From contig VYZB01000196.1 in NCBI GenBank assembly GCA_013397455.1, positions 319,025-383,024 of the forward strand: a DNA stretch of 64,000 bases. The letters are read 5' to 3'. The DNA comes from Crotophaga sulcirostris (taxonomy: Eukaryota; Chordata; Aves; Cuculiformes; Crotophagidae). Shown in pieces: positions 11,953-23,226 of this stretch. Both the position numbers and the translations under genes were made by a program. Positions within the stretch are counted from its first letter, which is position 1. Every line of letters begins with the position of its first letter. Below the pieces are notes generated by a model. That model worked only from the letters and a program-made list of their open reading frames with translations. It made no database searches and was not told the origin of the DNA.

Positions 11953-12212
11953 AGAGGGAATGGCAGGAAGATGTGCCAGGTGGGGGTTAGATTGGACATT
12001 AGGAAGAGGTTCTTCACCCAGCGGGTGGTGGAGCACTGGAACAACTCCCCAGGGAAGCAGTCAGTCTGCCAGTGTTCAAGAAGCCTTTGAACAATGTCCT
12101 CAGCCACACAGTGTGAGTGTTGGGAGTGCCCTATGTAGGGACAGGAGTTGGACTTGGCGATCCTTTTGGGTCCCTTCCAACTCGGGTGGTTCTATGATTT
12201 TATTGTTCTATA
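11953..12212 (+). mobile_element. Old CR1 3' fragment, downstream member of a tandem pair (260 bp)
   Basis: A second CR1 starts (AGAGGGAATGGCAGGAAGAT) directly where the previous copy's tail ends. It carries the CGGGTGGTGGAGCACTGGAA block that also marks the copy at 47347, then GGGTCCCTTCCAACTCGG and a decayed TTCTATGATTTTATTGTTC tail. The two neighbours are of different subfamilies, so this is not a simple duplication of one element. Confidence 0.9.
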
Positions 12213-12566
12213 AGTGCTGATCCTGTCTCTGCTCCAGGGACTCATTTGGCACCTTTGCACAGGTGTCTCAGCATCTCTGTTCCCTGCACACACTCTGCCT
12301 CTGAGCTCACGATGGCAGCAACGTGCTGCTGCAGAGCACAGCGAGGTGCCTTCCCCCACCACGAAATTCAACCCCTTCCTAAAAGATCCTGACCCTTCCC
12401 TGGGGTGCATGGGCTGACCAGCAGCTCTGAGGTGGCAACTGAACCTGTCCCAGGGACTGCACTGCAAAGCTGAGGTGAGGAGAAAGCCAGCACTGGACAC
12501 AAGTTGGGATATTATTTTATTGCTTCAAGCAAAGGCTCCATCAAACCGAGATTTTTGCAGGGTATT
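12213..12566. other. Unique spacer, nothing recognised
   Basis: GC-richer than the surroundings (roughly 12240-12480), with no repeat family seen and only short frames. Confidence 0.5.
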
Positions 12567-12775
12567 TCACAGTATCACAGTATCACAAGGTTGCAAAGGA
12601 CCTCTGAGATCATTAAGCCCAACCTATAACCCATCATCTAAACCACAGCACTGAGTGCCTCATCCAATCTCCCCTTAAACACCTCCAGGGTTGGCGACTC
12701 CACCACCTCCCTGGGCAGCGCATTCCAATGGCCAATCACCCTTTCAGGGAAGAATTTTTTCCTAATATCAAGCTT
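12567..12775 (-). mobile_element. CR1 LINE, young A-type, 5'-truncated (209 bp)
   Basis: Two TCACAGTA tail units, then ACAAGGTTGCAAAGGACCTC and the ORF2 end down to CCTAATATCAAGCTT. Compared with its relatives it lacks ~15 bp of the 3' UTR stretch CAACACTAACACCAACC, a run of near-repeats prone to slippage. Confidence 0.92.
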
Positions 12776-13098
12776 ACTTCTCTCCTTCTTCAGGCTGTAC
12801 CCAAGGGGATCCTGTTGCCTGGCCTCTGCTTTCCATCAGCTGCTAAGGATAAGATAATGGGTGGCTTTATTTGGAGCAGGCTATGGAGAAATCTCACATT
12901 TGGGAGCTTCATAACTAAGGGAGGGAGACATCTGGGAGCGAGATCCCACTCCACCTGCATCTGTGCTTTTGTAAGAAGAAAAGTGGGTGCTTGCTTGCAG
13001 CACGAGAGGGCAGCAATATCCTCTATCTTTGGTCTAACTTCAATATGTACTTAAGAGTTGAACACAGGTTCCTGAAGTTTTATGCTTTCTGCAGTGTC
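12776..13098. other. Unique spacer, nothing recognised
   Basis: About 320 bp between two antisense CR1 copies, with no repeat, coding or RNA signature. Confidence 0.5.
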
Positions 13099-13330
13099 CA
13101 TAGAATCATAGAATCAGGATGATTCCAGTTGGAAGGGACCTTACAGATCATCTATGTCCAACCCCCCTGCCATGGGCAGGGACACCTCCCACTGGATCAG
13201 GTTGCTCAAAGTCTCATCCAACCTGGTCTTGAACACCTCCAGGGATGGAGCAGCCACGAGTTCTCTGGGCAACCTGTTCCAGTGCCTCACCACCCTTATA
13301 GGAAAAAATTTATTCCTAATACCGAATGTA
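13099..13330 (-). mobile_element. Old CR1, 5'-truncated (232 bp)
   Basis: Tail CATAGAATCATAGAATC, then AGTTGGAAGGGACCTTACAG, CCATGGGCAGGGACACCTCC, and the ORF2 end to TTATTCCTAATACCG. Same older subfamily as 4148 and 32503. Confidence 0.92.
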
Positions 13331-14801
13331 TCTTATTTATGGGTAGCAGCTCTCTTTTAGGTAGCAGCACTGGGCCAGATCCCATAGAGTATCTTCTTCC
13401 ACTGCCCTTCTGCACTCACCTGTTGGCTGGCACAGTGATGGGATCCCTTGGGAGAAGGATGAGGATGCTGGGGACAAAGGAAACATGGCTTCTGGCCCTG
13501 CCTTTAACATTAGCTTTTTATTTGGGCCATGCACATGCTGTAAAACCTTTCCCAATATTATCTGTAAAAGCTGTGAGCTCCCTTGGAGAGCTGGGGTTTG
13601 AGTCTGAGCAGGCTTTGGGCAGCATTTAGCACAAAGCAGAAGGACCTGCCTGGGGACTCCAGGCAGCACTGGAACACAACTACATTAAATCAATAAAATA
13701 TGTTTCCAGATTTACTTCCCTCTGACCTGGTGTGGATGTTTGCTTGGCACTGTGCTGAACCAGTTCAAGAAATTAATCTGGGAGAAAGCCAGGGTTTTGT
13801 TTTTTGTTTTTTTTTGGTTGAGTTTATTTTATTCCTCTTTGGAAAGCTGAACTGGTACGATGAGATTTTGTGCAAGAGCCAGTCTGACGCCAAGGACATG
13901 GTGTCAGTGAAGAAGGGGCAAAGTCAAAAAGTTTTTAGATGGCTGGTTTTGTGAAACCACACTTTCATGGAGTCAGGATGCTGCTGCCTGGGTTCAACTC
14001 CAAAGGTTTGCTTGTCCCTGGATGCCGAAGTGCAAAGACAACCCCACAACTGCATCACACATGAGCTGAGCTGGTTAGTGGAAAGTCACTCCTTCCCCTC
14101 CAAATAATGGTGTCACAAGATATTGGTGACCTCCAGTACTCCAGACCTCTCTCCCAAAAGCCATGCAGAGGTTTCCTGACTCCAGCTTGTGAAGGAGCCT
14201 TAAATCACAGCCAGCAGTTGTTACAAAGTGCCCGTTGATTTCTTGCAGCTTGCGAGTGCGGCAAGTGGCACAGAGTTGATACTGCAGATCCATAATTAAT
14301 GTTTTGTGATCCCAGATCTGAAGGCCCTTTTACAAGCAGAGGGACTGCTAAACTGCCCCTGAAGATGAGGCACAGAGTCGTGGAGGGGATTAACAGCCAA
14401 GCCAGTAATGAGCTCAGAAAAATACAAGCACAGGAGATGAAAACGTAATCCAAGCAGGCAGTGAAAAACATTCGTTTATGAAGTGCTTTTTTCTTGCAGA
14501 AGACGGGTGCTTCTGAAGGCATCTGAAGAGCTGATATTCTTGTTGCTTTCTTGCCTGTGAAAGCCTGAGTCAGACAGACAGTGTGGAGCCTAGACTTCCC
14601 AAGATGTAGTTCAGCCAGATCAGGCTGGAGTAAGGTTTAGGGGCTGATATCCAGAAGGCAGAGCAGTGGCACTGGTCTCCAGGCTGGTGGATCTATCACT
14701 GGGATTCTCCTGCTAAGAAGGTCTGAGTGCTTTTTCTCACATGAGTTGACAGGTGTGTGGGTGGCTTTGGCTGGACAGTGGGAGAGGAGAGTAAAAGCTA
14801 C
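13331..14801. other. Unique sequence, nothing recognised
   Basis: T-rich tract at 13797-13820. The 166-codon plus-strand frame at 13129-13629 starts inside the preceding CR1 and runs out of it, so it is a read-through artefact. The TAATTAATG at ~14292-14300 is an isolated motif. Confidence 0.5.
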
Positions 14802-14842
14802 CACAGCATCACAGTGTCACAGTATTACAAGGTTGGAAAGGA
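14802..14842 (-). mobile_element. CR1 LINE, young A-type, runs into assembly gap
   Basis: CACAGCATCACAGTGTCACA and GTATTACAAGGTTGGAAAGG are the tail and first 3' UTR bases of a young antisense CR1. The rest is lost in the N run starting at 14843. Sequence after the gap (15613 onward) is not CR1, so the element must end inside it. Confidence 0.85.
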
Positions 14843-15612
14843 NNNNNNNNNNNNNNNNNNNNNNNNNNNNNNNNNNNNNNNNNNNNNNNNNNNNNNNNNN
14901 NNNNNNNNNNNNNNNNNNNNNNNNNNNNNNNNNNNNNNNNNNNNNNNNNNNNNNNNNNNNNNNNNNNNNNNNNNNNNNNNNNNNNNNNNNNNNNNNNNNN
15001 NNNNNNNNNNNNNNNNNNNNNNNNNNNNNNNNNNNNNNNNNNNNNNNNNNNNNNNNNNNNNNNNNNNNNNNNNNNNNNNNNNNNNNNNNNNNNNNNNNNN
15101 NNNNNNNNNNNNNNNNNNNNNNNNNNNNNNNNNNNNNNNNNNNNNNNNNNNNNNNNNNNNNNNNNNNNNNNNNNNNNNNNNNNNNNNNNNNNNNNNNNNN
15201 NNNNNNNNNNNNNNNNNNNNNNNNNNNNNNNNNNNNNNNNNNNNNNNNNNNNNNNNNNNNNNNNNNNNNNNNNNNNNNNNNNNNNNNNNNNNNNNNNNNN
15301 NNNNNNNNNNNNNNNNNNNNNNNNNNNNNNNNNNNNNNNNNNNNNNNNNNNNNNNNNNNNNNNNNNNNNNNNNNNNNNNNNNNNNNNNNNNNNNNNNNNN
15401 NNNNNNNNNNNNNNNNNNNNNNNNNNNNNNNNNNNNNNNNNNNNNNNNNNNNNNNNNNNNNNNNNNNNNNNNNNNNNNNNNNNNNNNNNNNNNNNNNNNN
15501 NNNNNNNNNNNNNNNNNNNNNNNNNNNNNNNNNNNNNNNNNNNNNNNNNNNNNNNNNNNNNNNNNNNNNNNNNNNNNNNNNNNNNNNNNNNNNNNNNNNN
15601 NNNNNNNNNNNN
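14843..15612. other. Assembly gap (770 N)
   Basis: No bases called. The left edge lies in a young CR1, so collapse of near-identical copies is the likely reason for the gap. Open frames spanning it are meaningless. Confidence 0.99.
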
Positions 15613-18330
15613 CATGAGGACCAAGCACTCAGAGTTGCATGAAGGACCCTGAGCCAGCTCCTTCCTCCTGATAACTCCATGACCACCAGAGACAAGGTTA
15701 AGAGCTCGCCTGCTGAGATCTGTCTAGAAGAGCTTTTCCCTGGCACTTCTGTTTTTTTCTGTTCCATTACAAAATGCTGCTCTGAGAATCCACCCTGTGG
15801 TGTTGGCACCCACCCAGTGGCGTGCTGGTGCCCATGCTGAAGTGGCAGATGGATCATTTTAGGTGTCCACTCCTTACAAAGAAGGATGGAGCTTGGTAGT
15901 GTGAAGGCTCCACAGACCTGGTGATGGATATCCTCTGGGACTTAAGTAGAAAATACACACACAAACATATATATAAGATTTGATACAGGCAACAATGTCA
16001 ATATTGTTATTTTTTCTAGAGTAAACAAATCATATTAGAACCAAGAGAGAGGTCTCAAGGACAGATGCAAACTCTCTCTTGTTTAAGGATATTGGCTGTC
16101 TACACATCTGGAAAAAGAGGGATTTAAATCACCTGGAACCTATAGGTAGGTAACGACTCCATTTGAACAGGAAAAAGAAGCCATATCCATAGCACAGTAA
16201 GCTTATGAGAATGAAAAAAAGGGCATTTGGAGAAAATATCAGCCTATTAAATATGAAGTTAAGAGCTTGGCTTAAGTTCAGAAGGGAAAGAAAGGCTTTT
16301 GATTAACCAATAAAGCCAATGGTGATGTTGAGATTATTCAGGGCTTATTGCTTTTATGAAAAGAATAAAAAAAGGAAAGGAAAAAAGTGAAAACAAAAAA
16401 GAAAAAAAAAGAAGAAAGAAAAGAAAGGGTGGTTTGTTTTACATTTGTTGGGACTGCAGTAGATTGCTCTTGCCAGGGTAATAAACAGTAGCTTGGATGC
16501 ATCATGCATGGCTGGTTACAAAGATAAAAATATGTATCGCTTTGGGTTTTAAAATGGTTAGAGATATTTTAGATGACAGCACAACTTTCTGATGACTCCA
16601 TGCGGGGAAGATTGACTACAACAACCTTGTTTGTGGCTACTTAATCTCAGTGCAGTTCCTCTACTTGATGGAGTAATGGGAGGCCTTCAGTTATGAAATT
16701 CAGATGGACCCATTAGGAGGAATAGAGAGGAGAGTGATCCCAGGGTTTCCCATCCATGAGGAAGAAGTAGGAATGTTTTGTCCATTGAGGAAGGGGCAAG
16801 ACACCACCTTTCAATCTGTAGAAGGCTAACACAGAGCAGAAAGGGATATGATTTTCTCCATGGAGTAAGACATGAAGTTCTATAATAAAATCAAGGAATA
16901 TTCAAACGAAAAACTGGGATATATTTCCTAATGTGACACTGGGCTAGATGACCTGGAAGGGACTGGAGGAATCTCACAGTAGATTAGATGCACACCAAGC
17001 TGGAACTGCCCAGGCAGGGCTGGGGCTGGGCATTGTGTAATAACACGTCTCAAGGTCCCTCCAAGACTTAATTATCTTAATCAAAGCTGCAGATGGCAGA
17101 AAAATTGAGGAATCGTCCCTTTCAATGGACAAATAAATAGGTTACAACACTGCGTGTATCCTGCTCATGTTCTTCTTCCATCTGGTCACTGAAGAAAAGT
17201 TGCTGCTTTTTGGAAAGCGGACATAGACAAATGAGAAATAAAGGGAAATAATTTTAAAGACTGATCTTGAGACTAACTACTGGAAAAAACCTACAAAAGG
17301 AGTCACTGGATTCCTCACCCCAACAGGACAGCGGATTGTCCTCTAATCAAAAATGGATGTAGAAGGAAGTTCTGGAGGGATGAACATAGTTTATGCAAAT
17401 AGTGCTGACTATGGTTTCCTGCTATGGGCAACATAGGAGCTCAGAGTGATCTGAAAGGTTCTTTGTAGTCTTGATTTATTTCCCTATTCCACTGAGTCCA
17501 TCATTTCTTGCGTCTAAGTCTGCCTCAGCCAGAGGCTCTCTTCATTTTGAAGACATCCATCACACAGAACTGGACTCTGGCCATGCCCCTTTGCTGACAG
17601 GACTCTGGCAGACACCCATAATAACCGGAGTCTGTTACGAAGAAGGATTCTCTCGTCTAGTCCTTTGCCTGAAACCTGATGGGATTTCAGCTCTGAGTTC
17701 CCTCATTTCAGCATTTTCTTTGTTTGAGGCTGGAAACGTATTTCAGAGGTGACTTTCTGTGAACATCCTCCGAGACCCCAGTAGGGCCTTAATTAAAGCT
17801 TTAGGAACTAGGACAGATTAAATGAGAAAAAATTGCTGCAGAGATTCAGTTTGCCTTTGTTGAGTAACAGGTAAGAGGATGGCTCCATTTCCTTGGTTTT
17901 TACCTGGCAACCTGATAAGACAATTCCCTACCAAAGGCTCCTGGCTGTTTCTCCCAGAGCTCCACAATACATGTGCTCCAGATTGTTTTGGAGATTTGTG
18001 TTGCTCCTGAGAACAGAATCCTCAATGTCATAGTACAACTCACACAGGACACCATCAAAAAGTGGTGGCCCTTTGCTCAGCTCAGTCCTCCTGGCTCCTC
18101 ATGCCACAACTCTGAGCATCCAAGATCCTCCACTTACTGGGGGATGACTGGTGGGATGTGGAACTGATCCTAGACCCTGCAGGAGATGCTTCACTGCCTG
18201 TTGCCACCATCACATCCTCATCTCCCAAACGGTGGGAGAAACTCACAACTCCTCAGTGAGCAACCAAGACCTCCAGGCAGTTTGAGACAGACCCAGGGTA
18301 AGCTCTGCCTGTTTCCAGCGTGACTATTCA
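15613..18330. other. Unique AT-rich sequence
   Basis: Contains a CA/TA-rich patch at 15953-15977 and the purine tract at 16361-16428. GGGCTAGATGACCTGG near 16945 faintly resembles an old CR1 3' end but is too short to call. The only notable frames (17471-17752 and 17973-18167, plus strand) have no known domain. Confidence 0.5.
16361..16428. repeat. A-rich purine tract
   Basis: 68 bp almost entirely A and G with two interrupting T and one C, with no clear unit. Low-complexity DNA, possibly the decayed poly(A)-like end of an old insertion, although no element body is recognisable upstream. Confidence 0.85.
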
Positions 18331-18553
18331 GAGTATCACAGTATTTCAAGGTTGGAAAGGACCTCTGAGATCATGGGGTCCAACCTATAGCCTAACACTA
18401 ACACCAACCCATCACCTAAACCATGGCACTGAGTGCCTCATCCAATCTCCTCTTAAACACCTCCAGGGTTGGCCACTCCACCACTTCCCAGGGCAGCGCA
18501 TTCCAATGGCCAATCACCCTTTCAGGGAAGAACTTTTTCCTAATATCAAGCCT
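18331..18553 (-). mobile_element. CR1 LINE, young A-type, 5'-truncated (223 bp)
   Basis: AGTATCACAGTATTTCAAGG, then the full 3' UTR and ORF2 end down to TAATATCAAGCCT. The truncation point is within ~10 bp of those in the 12567 and 62391 copies. Confidence 0.93.
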
Positions 18554-19431
18554 TCACTCTCAGCCCTCCACTCAATGCTGCAGAGGGATTTCAGGCTTGA
18601 CCTGGTCAGTGACTGCTGCAGAGCCTTCCTGTTGCCCACTGTCTCTGTCTAATCTCTGTCTGCCTTCCCAGTGGTTCCCTCCAGTCATCAGCAAAAGCAG
18701 GGGCTGCGTGTGCTGTTAGGATAATTAGAGTGCTGCAGGGTGCTTAGTATGCAGGCAGTGGTTATGCTATTGCTCAGGAAAAAAAAAAGAAAAAGAAAGA
18801 AAGAAAGAAAAAAAAAAAAAGCAACTGAAAAAGCCCAATTGCCCATGCAAGAAAAAAAACACATTTAACTGGGAAATCAAATCTCTGCACAGGGGCCCTT
18901 CTCCTGGATACCATGGGGGAGAGCTCTCTCTGGAGGGATTACCAGGCATTTTTTGGCCCCTTGATATGGCAATGTCATCACTGGCGGCTGGGCAGAGCAT
19001 GGCTCTACCCCTTGCCTTCTCCAGTGGAGGAAACTGCAGAGCCACAATGGAGTAAGGGTGGTAGGTTCTGTGCTCCCCTCAAAAGCAAAGGCTGTGTTGA
19101 GGTCTGGTAGAGCTGAGATGTTATAGGTTTGCATGTTTAGGCCCAGTTGTGCAATGCAGATATGATGCCCTCTTGGTGTCCTCCAACCTACATGTGCTGA
19201 GAACCAGTCCTTATATCCCAGGTGTGGGAGGAAGAAGTGAAGCAGCATCCAAACAGAGTACCAGGGCTACACAAGGGAGCATCTGCTACCTGTGGCCTCA
19301 TTCCTCTTCAGGAAAAATCAGGAGAAATCATCCCTGGTTCTCTTTGCTCCATACCTCCATGAGAAAAGGGGAGAGAAAAGTAGGAGAGGGCACTGACCAG
19401 GGAATATTTTCATCACAGATGGGAAACACAA
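18554..19431. other. Unique spacer with a purine tract
   Basis: The purine microsatellite at 18777-18821 is the only structured part. The 123-codon minus-strand frame at 18877-19248 has no recognisable motif. Confidence 0.5.
18777..18821. repeat. A-rich / (GAAA)n microsatellite
   Basis: A run of A with four GAAA-type units in the middle, a polymorphism-prone homopurine tract. The antisense poly-F frame over it is an artefact. Confidence 0.9.
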
Positions 19432-19690
19432 TCGTAGAATCATAGAATTGTTTCAGTTGGGAAAGACCTTTAAGATCATCAAGTCCAACCTAGCTCTGGC
19501 AAGCCAACCACTAAACCATGTCCCTAAGCAGCACATCTACATGTCTTTAAAACACCTTCAGGGATGGTGGCTCAACTACTTCCCTGGGTAACCTGTTCCA
19601 ATTCTTGGCAACCCTTTCAGTGAAGTTTTTCCTAATATCCAACCTAAACATTCCTGACACAACTTGAGTCCATTTCCTCTCATCCTATCA
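19432..19690 (-). mobile_element. Old CR1, 5'-truncated (about 259 bp, perhaps to 19745)
   Basis: Tail TCGTAGAATCATAGAATTG, then CAGTTGGGAAAGACCTTTAA, ACCACTAAACCATGTCCCTA, and the ORF2 end to CCTCTCATCCTATCA. The family's GAGAAGAGACCAACCC block may be represented by 19726-19745, but only loosely. Several indels mark it as old. Confidence 0.88.
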
Positions 19691-19745
19691 GGATGCTGGA
19701 ATCTGTGTGGATGCCCTTTCTTAGGAAGAGAACAGAGACCCAACC

Positions 19746-20524
19746 CTTGGCTAGCATGGAGCAATTACCACCTGCCTACTTATCCACCACCCACCTTCAG
19801 TTTACAATGCCCATAATCCTCTTTTTTTTCCAATCAGACACTCCAATGTAAAATCCTCCCCTTTCCACTAAATGTGGCTGCTTTTCAGGTGGAGGTGGAG
19901 GGGTTAAATATTTTCCTTTGCCTGAATCACATGCACAAGGCAATAGTGGTAACAGCACTTACAGCAGCACTTCAGAGGCTCAGGCAAGACTGAAGCACAG
20001 CACCTGGCACACAAAGGCAGCAGGAAGAAAACCTCACCTGAAAACCCATGGGCTGTGGGGATAAGAGAAGAGGATGAAAAAGGGGACATCCTCCTTCTTA
20101 CTTTCCAGGCGCAGAGGGGTTCAGCAATGTGGCCTATGAACTGCAGCAGAGATGGTTTCACACCAGGGCCAGGTAAAAACCTTACCCACAGGGCTGTTAC
20201 CTGAGGTGCCCTGCTGCAGATGAATTTTTTCTCTTTAGCCCAGCGTATCCAGTGTGGAACAAGCCTGGATAGAGTCATGGGAAGGCAGCGAGATGCCTAG
20301 TGCTGTTCTCAAAGTCACAGCAGATCTTCAAGAAACCAGGGCTCTTCAAGATCTTCAAGATACCACAGGGTGTCTTCAAGAAACCAGACGATCCAGATAA
20401 CATAGACCAGGAAAAGATCTTATCCCACTGTCTTGTACCATCGACCTACTGGGGCTCTGCCTAGATATCCTACCGTCTCTGTTGCTGTGTTAAAAATACT
20501 GTTGGTTGTGATGCTTTGGTGTTT
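19746..20524. other. Unique spacer with a short motif cluster
   Basis: Only the TCTTCAAGA cluster at 20325-20381 stands out. No gene or transposon is recognised. Confidence 0.5.
20325..20381. repeat. Irregular repeat cluster of TCTTCAAGA
   Basis: The nonamer TCTTCAAGA or its first eight bases occurs four times in 57 bp, twice followed by AACCAG. Spacing is irregular (18, 9 and 21 bp), so this is local duplication of a short word, not a clean tandem array. Confidence 0.7.
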
Positions 20525-20825
20525 TCACAGTTTCACACAGTTTCACAGTATCACAAGGTTGGAAAGGACCTCTGAGATCATCGAGTCCAACCTAGAACCC
20601 AACACTAAAACCAACCCATCATCTAAACCATGGCACTGAGTGCCTCATCCAGTCTCCCCTTAAACACCTCCAGGGCTGGTGACTCCACCACCTCCCTGGG
20701 CAGCACATTCCAATGGCCAATCACCCTTTCAGGGAAGAACTTTTTCCTAACACCAAGTCTAAACTTTCCCTCACAAATCTTGAGTCCAGGCCCTCTAGTT
20801 CTGTCACTGGTAACCTGGGAGAGGA
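20525..20825 (-). mobile_element. CR1 LINE, young A-type, 5'-truncated (301 bp)
   Basis: The tail has a variant unit (TCACAGTTTCACACAGTTTCACAGTA), showing slippage. The body runs through the ORF2 end to GGTAACCTGGGAGAGGA. The minus-strand peptide [19 protein letters not shown] is open from the truncation to the stop. Confidence 0.93.
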
Positions 20826-21024
20826 AGGGTTTTGGGTAGCCCTCCAATTTTCTGACCATCCACAAGCCCAGAACCATCAGAACGTGGCTGATATTCAGCA
20901 ATCCCCATGTCACAGTGACTCCAGGTGATTGTGCACATGAGATAGGGCCCATTAAATTAATATCTGTGTCTGTTAGATATGTTAACCCGTCCCAGTACAA
21001 AAGATGCTACTATTTTCCCAAGAG

Positions 21025-21287
21025 CCTACTCCAGGGAAGGAGACTCCACCAGTTTCCTGGGCAGACACTTCCGATGCTTCACCACTCTTTCAGTAAAGAG
21101 TTTTTTTTCTAGTCTAAACTTCCATTGGCACATCTTGAGGCCATTTCCTCTCATCCCATCACTTGTTACTGGGAGAAGAGACCAGCACCCACCTCACTAC
21201 CACCTATTTTCAGGCAGTTGTAGAGACCAATGAGGTCTCCCTTCAGCCTCCTCTTTTCCAGGCTGTGAAACCCCAGTTCTCTCAGGT
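21025..21287 (-). mobile_element. Old CR1 internal fragment lacking its 3' end (263 bp)
   Basis: Begins in the ORF2 end (CTCCAGGGAAGGAGACTCCA) and continues through GGGAGAAGAGACCAGCACCC and GTTGTAGAGACCAATGAGG to CCCAGTTCTCTCAGGTC. Tail, 3' UTR and final codons are missing on the left, which is unusual because CR1 copies normally lose the 5' side. A later deletion is the simplest explanation. Confidence 0.88.
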
Positions 21288-21861
21288 CCATGCCCCTGAA
21301 CTCACCTGGCACTGCACACAGCAATGCTCTTTTGAATATTTATTGCTGTTCAGTACCATTCCTTTACTGCTGTTTTTTTTCTTCCTCTCGACTTTAGAAG
21401 CAAGTAGTAATTATCTCTCTAGGCAGAATTCAAAGCAAGTGGAAGGAGAAAGGGAGGGAAATGCCTTTTCCTGAATAAACTGTGTTTTCCCAAACAGAAC
21501 GTCCCTAAATGTCTGGAAATGTTGACTCTGGATCCAGCCAGCCTTGGTGGGCTTTCAAGGGAGTATCTAACTGGAGATGGAGCAGCGGGCTACGTGTGTT
21601 TCAGAACTACAGATGGACAATGAAAACAGACAGCACTTTTGCAACCTTACTAGTACCTAATATCCTGAGACAAAAAAGTTCCTCTGGTGAATCTGGGATG
21701 CTGAAATAGGACTGCCTTGGCTTGGGTTAAGCCACAGTGTGACGGTTTCACTGGGAGCCTCTGAGTTGTTCCATGATGGGGTCAACTTTTATTTCAGTCT
21801 GCCCCACCAGACAAGTTTTTACGAACATTTGGATGTTTCTTTCCTATATTGGAGAGCGTTG
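21288..21861. other. Unique spacer, nothing recognised
   Basis: Contains a T/C-rich patch at 21365-21395 and otherwise plain sequence. Confidence 0.5.
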
Positions 21862-22167
21862 TCACAGTATCACAGTATCACAGTATTACTAGGTTGGAAA
21901 GGACCTCTGAGATCATCGAGTCCAACCTAGAACCCAGCACTAACACCAACCCATCATCTAAACCATGGCACTGAGTGCCTCGTCCAGTTTCCTCTTAAGC
22001 ACCTCCCGGGTTGGCGACTCCACCACCTCCCTGGGCAGCACATTCCAATGGCCAATCATCCTCTCAGTGAAGAACGTTTTCCTAATATCAAGCCTAAACT
22101 TTCCCTGACGAAGTTTGAGTCCATGTCCTCTAGTTCTGTCACTGGTCACCTGAGAGAAGAGACCAAC
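21862..22167 (-). mobile_element. CR1 LINE, young A-type, 5'-truncated (306 bp)
   Basis: Three clean TCACAGTA tail units, then the 3' UTR and ORF2 end with [19 protein letters not shown] on the minus strand, truncated after GAGAAGAGACCAACT. The coding part is open, with no stop from truncation to terminus. Confidence 0.94.
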
Positions 22168-23170
22168 TTGTCCTATACAACCCAACTCAATTCACTTTGC
22201 AGATCTTCCCTTCATGGGGCTACAGCTGATTTCTAATCTGTTTCCCACAGTTTAGTCTCAGCCTCCTTCCCTCACAACAAGGTAGTTGTTGGCTGTAGCC
22301 CTGCTGTCCACACAAGTCCTTGATATTACAGAAGTAGAAGCCTTTCCAATCTAATAACTCCTCCAAACATCCTCGTAAATACTCCCTTAATAGCAACCAG
22401 CTTCTCCCAGGCTTTACTGCAGAAATTGGCTTAATTCATATCAGCTGCTGAGAGATTGATTTTGGGTGTCTGGTTCTGTCTCGGAGTGGGACATGTTAAC
22501 CCTTTCTCCATGGAGACCTCAAAGCACCCTGCCATTTGTGCTCATGGGAGACACTGGAAGGGAGAAGGGCTGTTTCCCCTGGGAAGGAGGTACATGCTGC
22601 TGGAGATGATGAGCTGACAAAGCCAACCTGAACTGCAGTTGTGGGTAATATCACTGAGGAATACCTTGTCTGCCTCCTGGGGGTCCATGTGGAAGGGAAG
22701 AAAATGATGCACAAGGTGCCCATTGTGCCCAAGCCAACCATGATATCCTGGTCTATGGCGACTGGCAACCAAGTGCATGAGATGAACACCAGGAGATGCT
22801 TACACACACTGCTTATGTCCAGCTGGGACCTGAATGATAGATTCTTTGGCGCAACTCCTGATATTGGTGTGTCTCAGGAAGCAAGCTGGACTCAGACCAC
22901 TCCTGATCTCACTATTTCTTATGCAAACAACCTCTGAGATAACCTTAAGAGGGACCTAGGGTTGTATTCTATGTAGACCATATGATATCACTTCAAGATG
23001 GGTTGGAGGGAGCTCTCTGCTGAACCTCAAATGGAGGGGATCAAGTGATGCTTCACATATTCAAAATTCCATTGAAAGTTAAATCCAGCTGTCACCTCCT
23101 GGAAGCTGGATGTCCCCCAAAATTACCCCAATGGATTCAATGGATTTGCCTCGAGTTGAACGCTTTATGG

Positions 23171-23226
23171 GACATGTGGCACAGTGGATAAGGCTGTAAA
23201 GGGGGAATTAGGATTCTTTGAGATCC
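23171..23226 (+). mobile_element. tRNA-like head, probable SINE relic
   Basis: TGGCACAGTGGATAAGG at 23177-23193 fits a polymerase III A box with D-arm. GGATTCTTTGAGATCC at 23211-23226 resembles a damaged B box (GGTTCGANTCC). There is no acceptor stem or anticodon arm that pairs, so it is not a working tRNA. A MIR-type SINE head is the likelier source. Confidence 0.35.

Noticed and set aside
13129..13629. 166-codon frame crossing the end of an old CR1
   Set aside because: Its first third is CR1 in antisense, so it is a read-through and not a gene.
14746..15857. Long open frames (up to 346 codons) over the first N run
   Set aside because: They exist only because unknown bases contain no stop codons; the flanking called parts are CR1 antisense and unique DNA.
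16936..17060. Further old CR1 3' end (GGGCTAGATGACCTGG and AAGGTCCCTCCAAG)
   Set aside because: Two short resemblances about 100 bp apart, with no ORF2 end or tail; not enough to call.
23171..23226. Functional tRNA gene
   Set aside because: A-box-like start and a damaged B box but no pairing acceptor stem or anticodon arm; kept only as a SINE relic.
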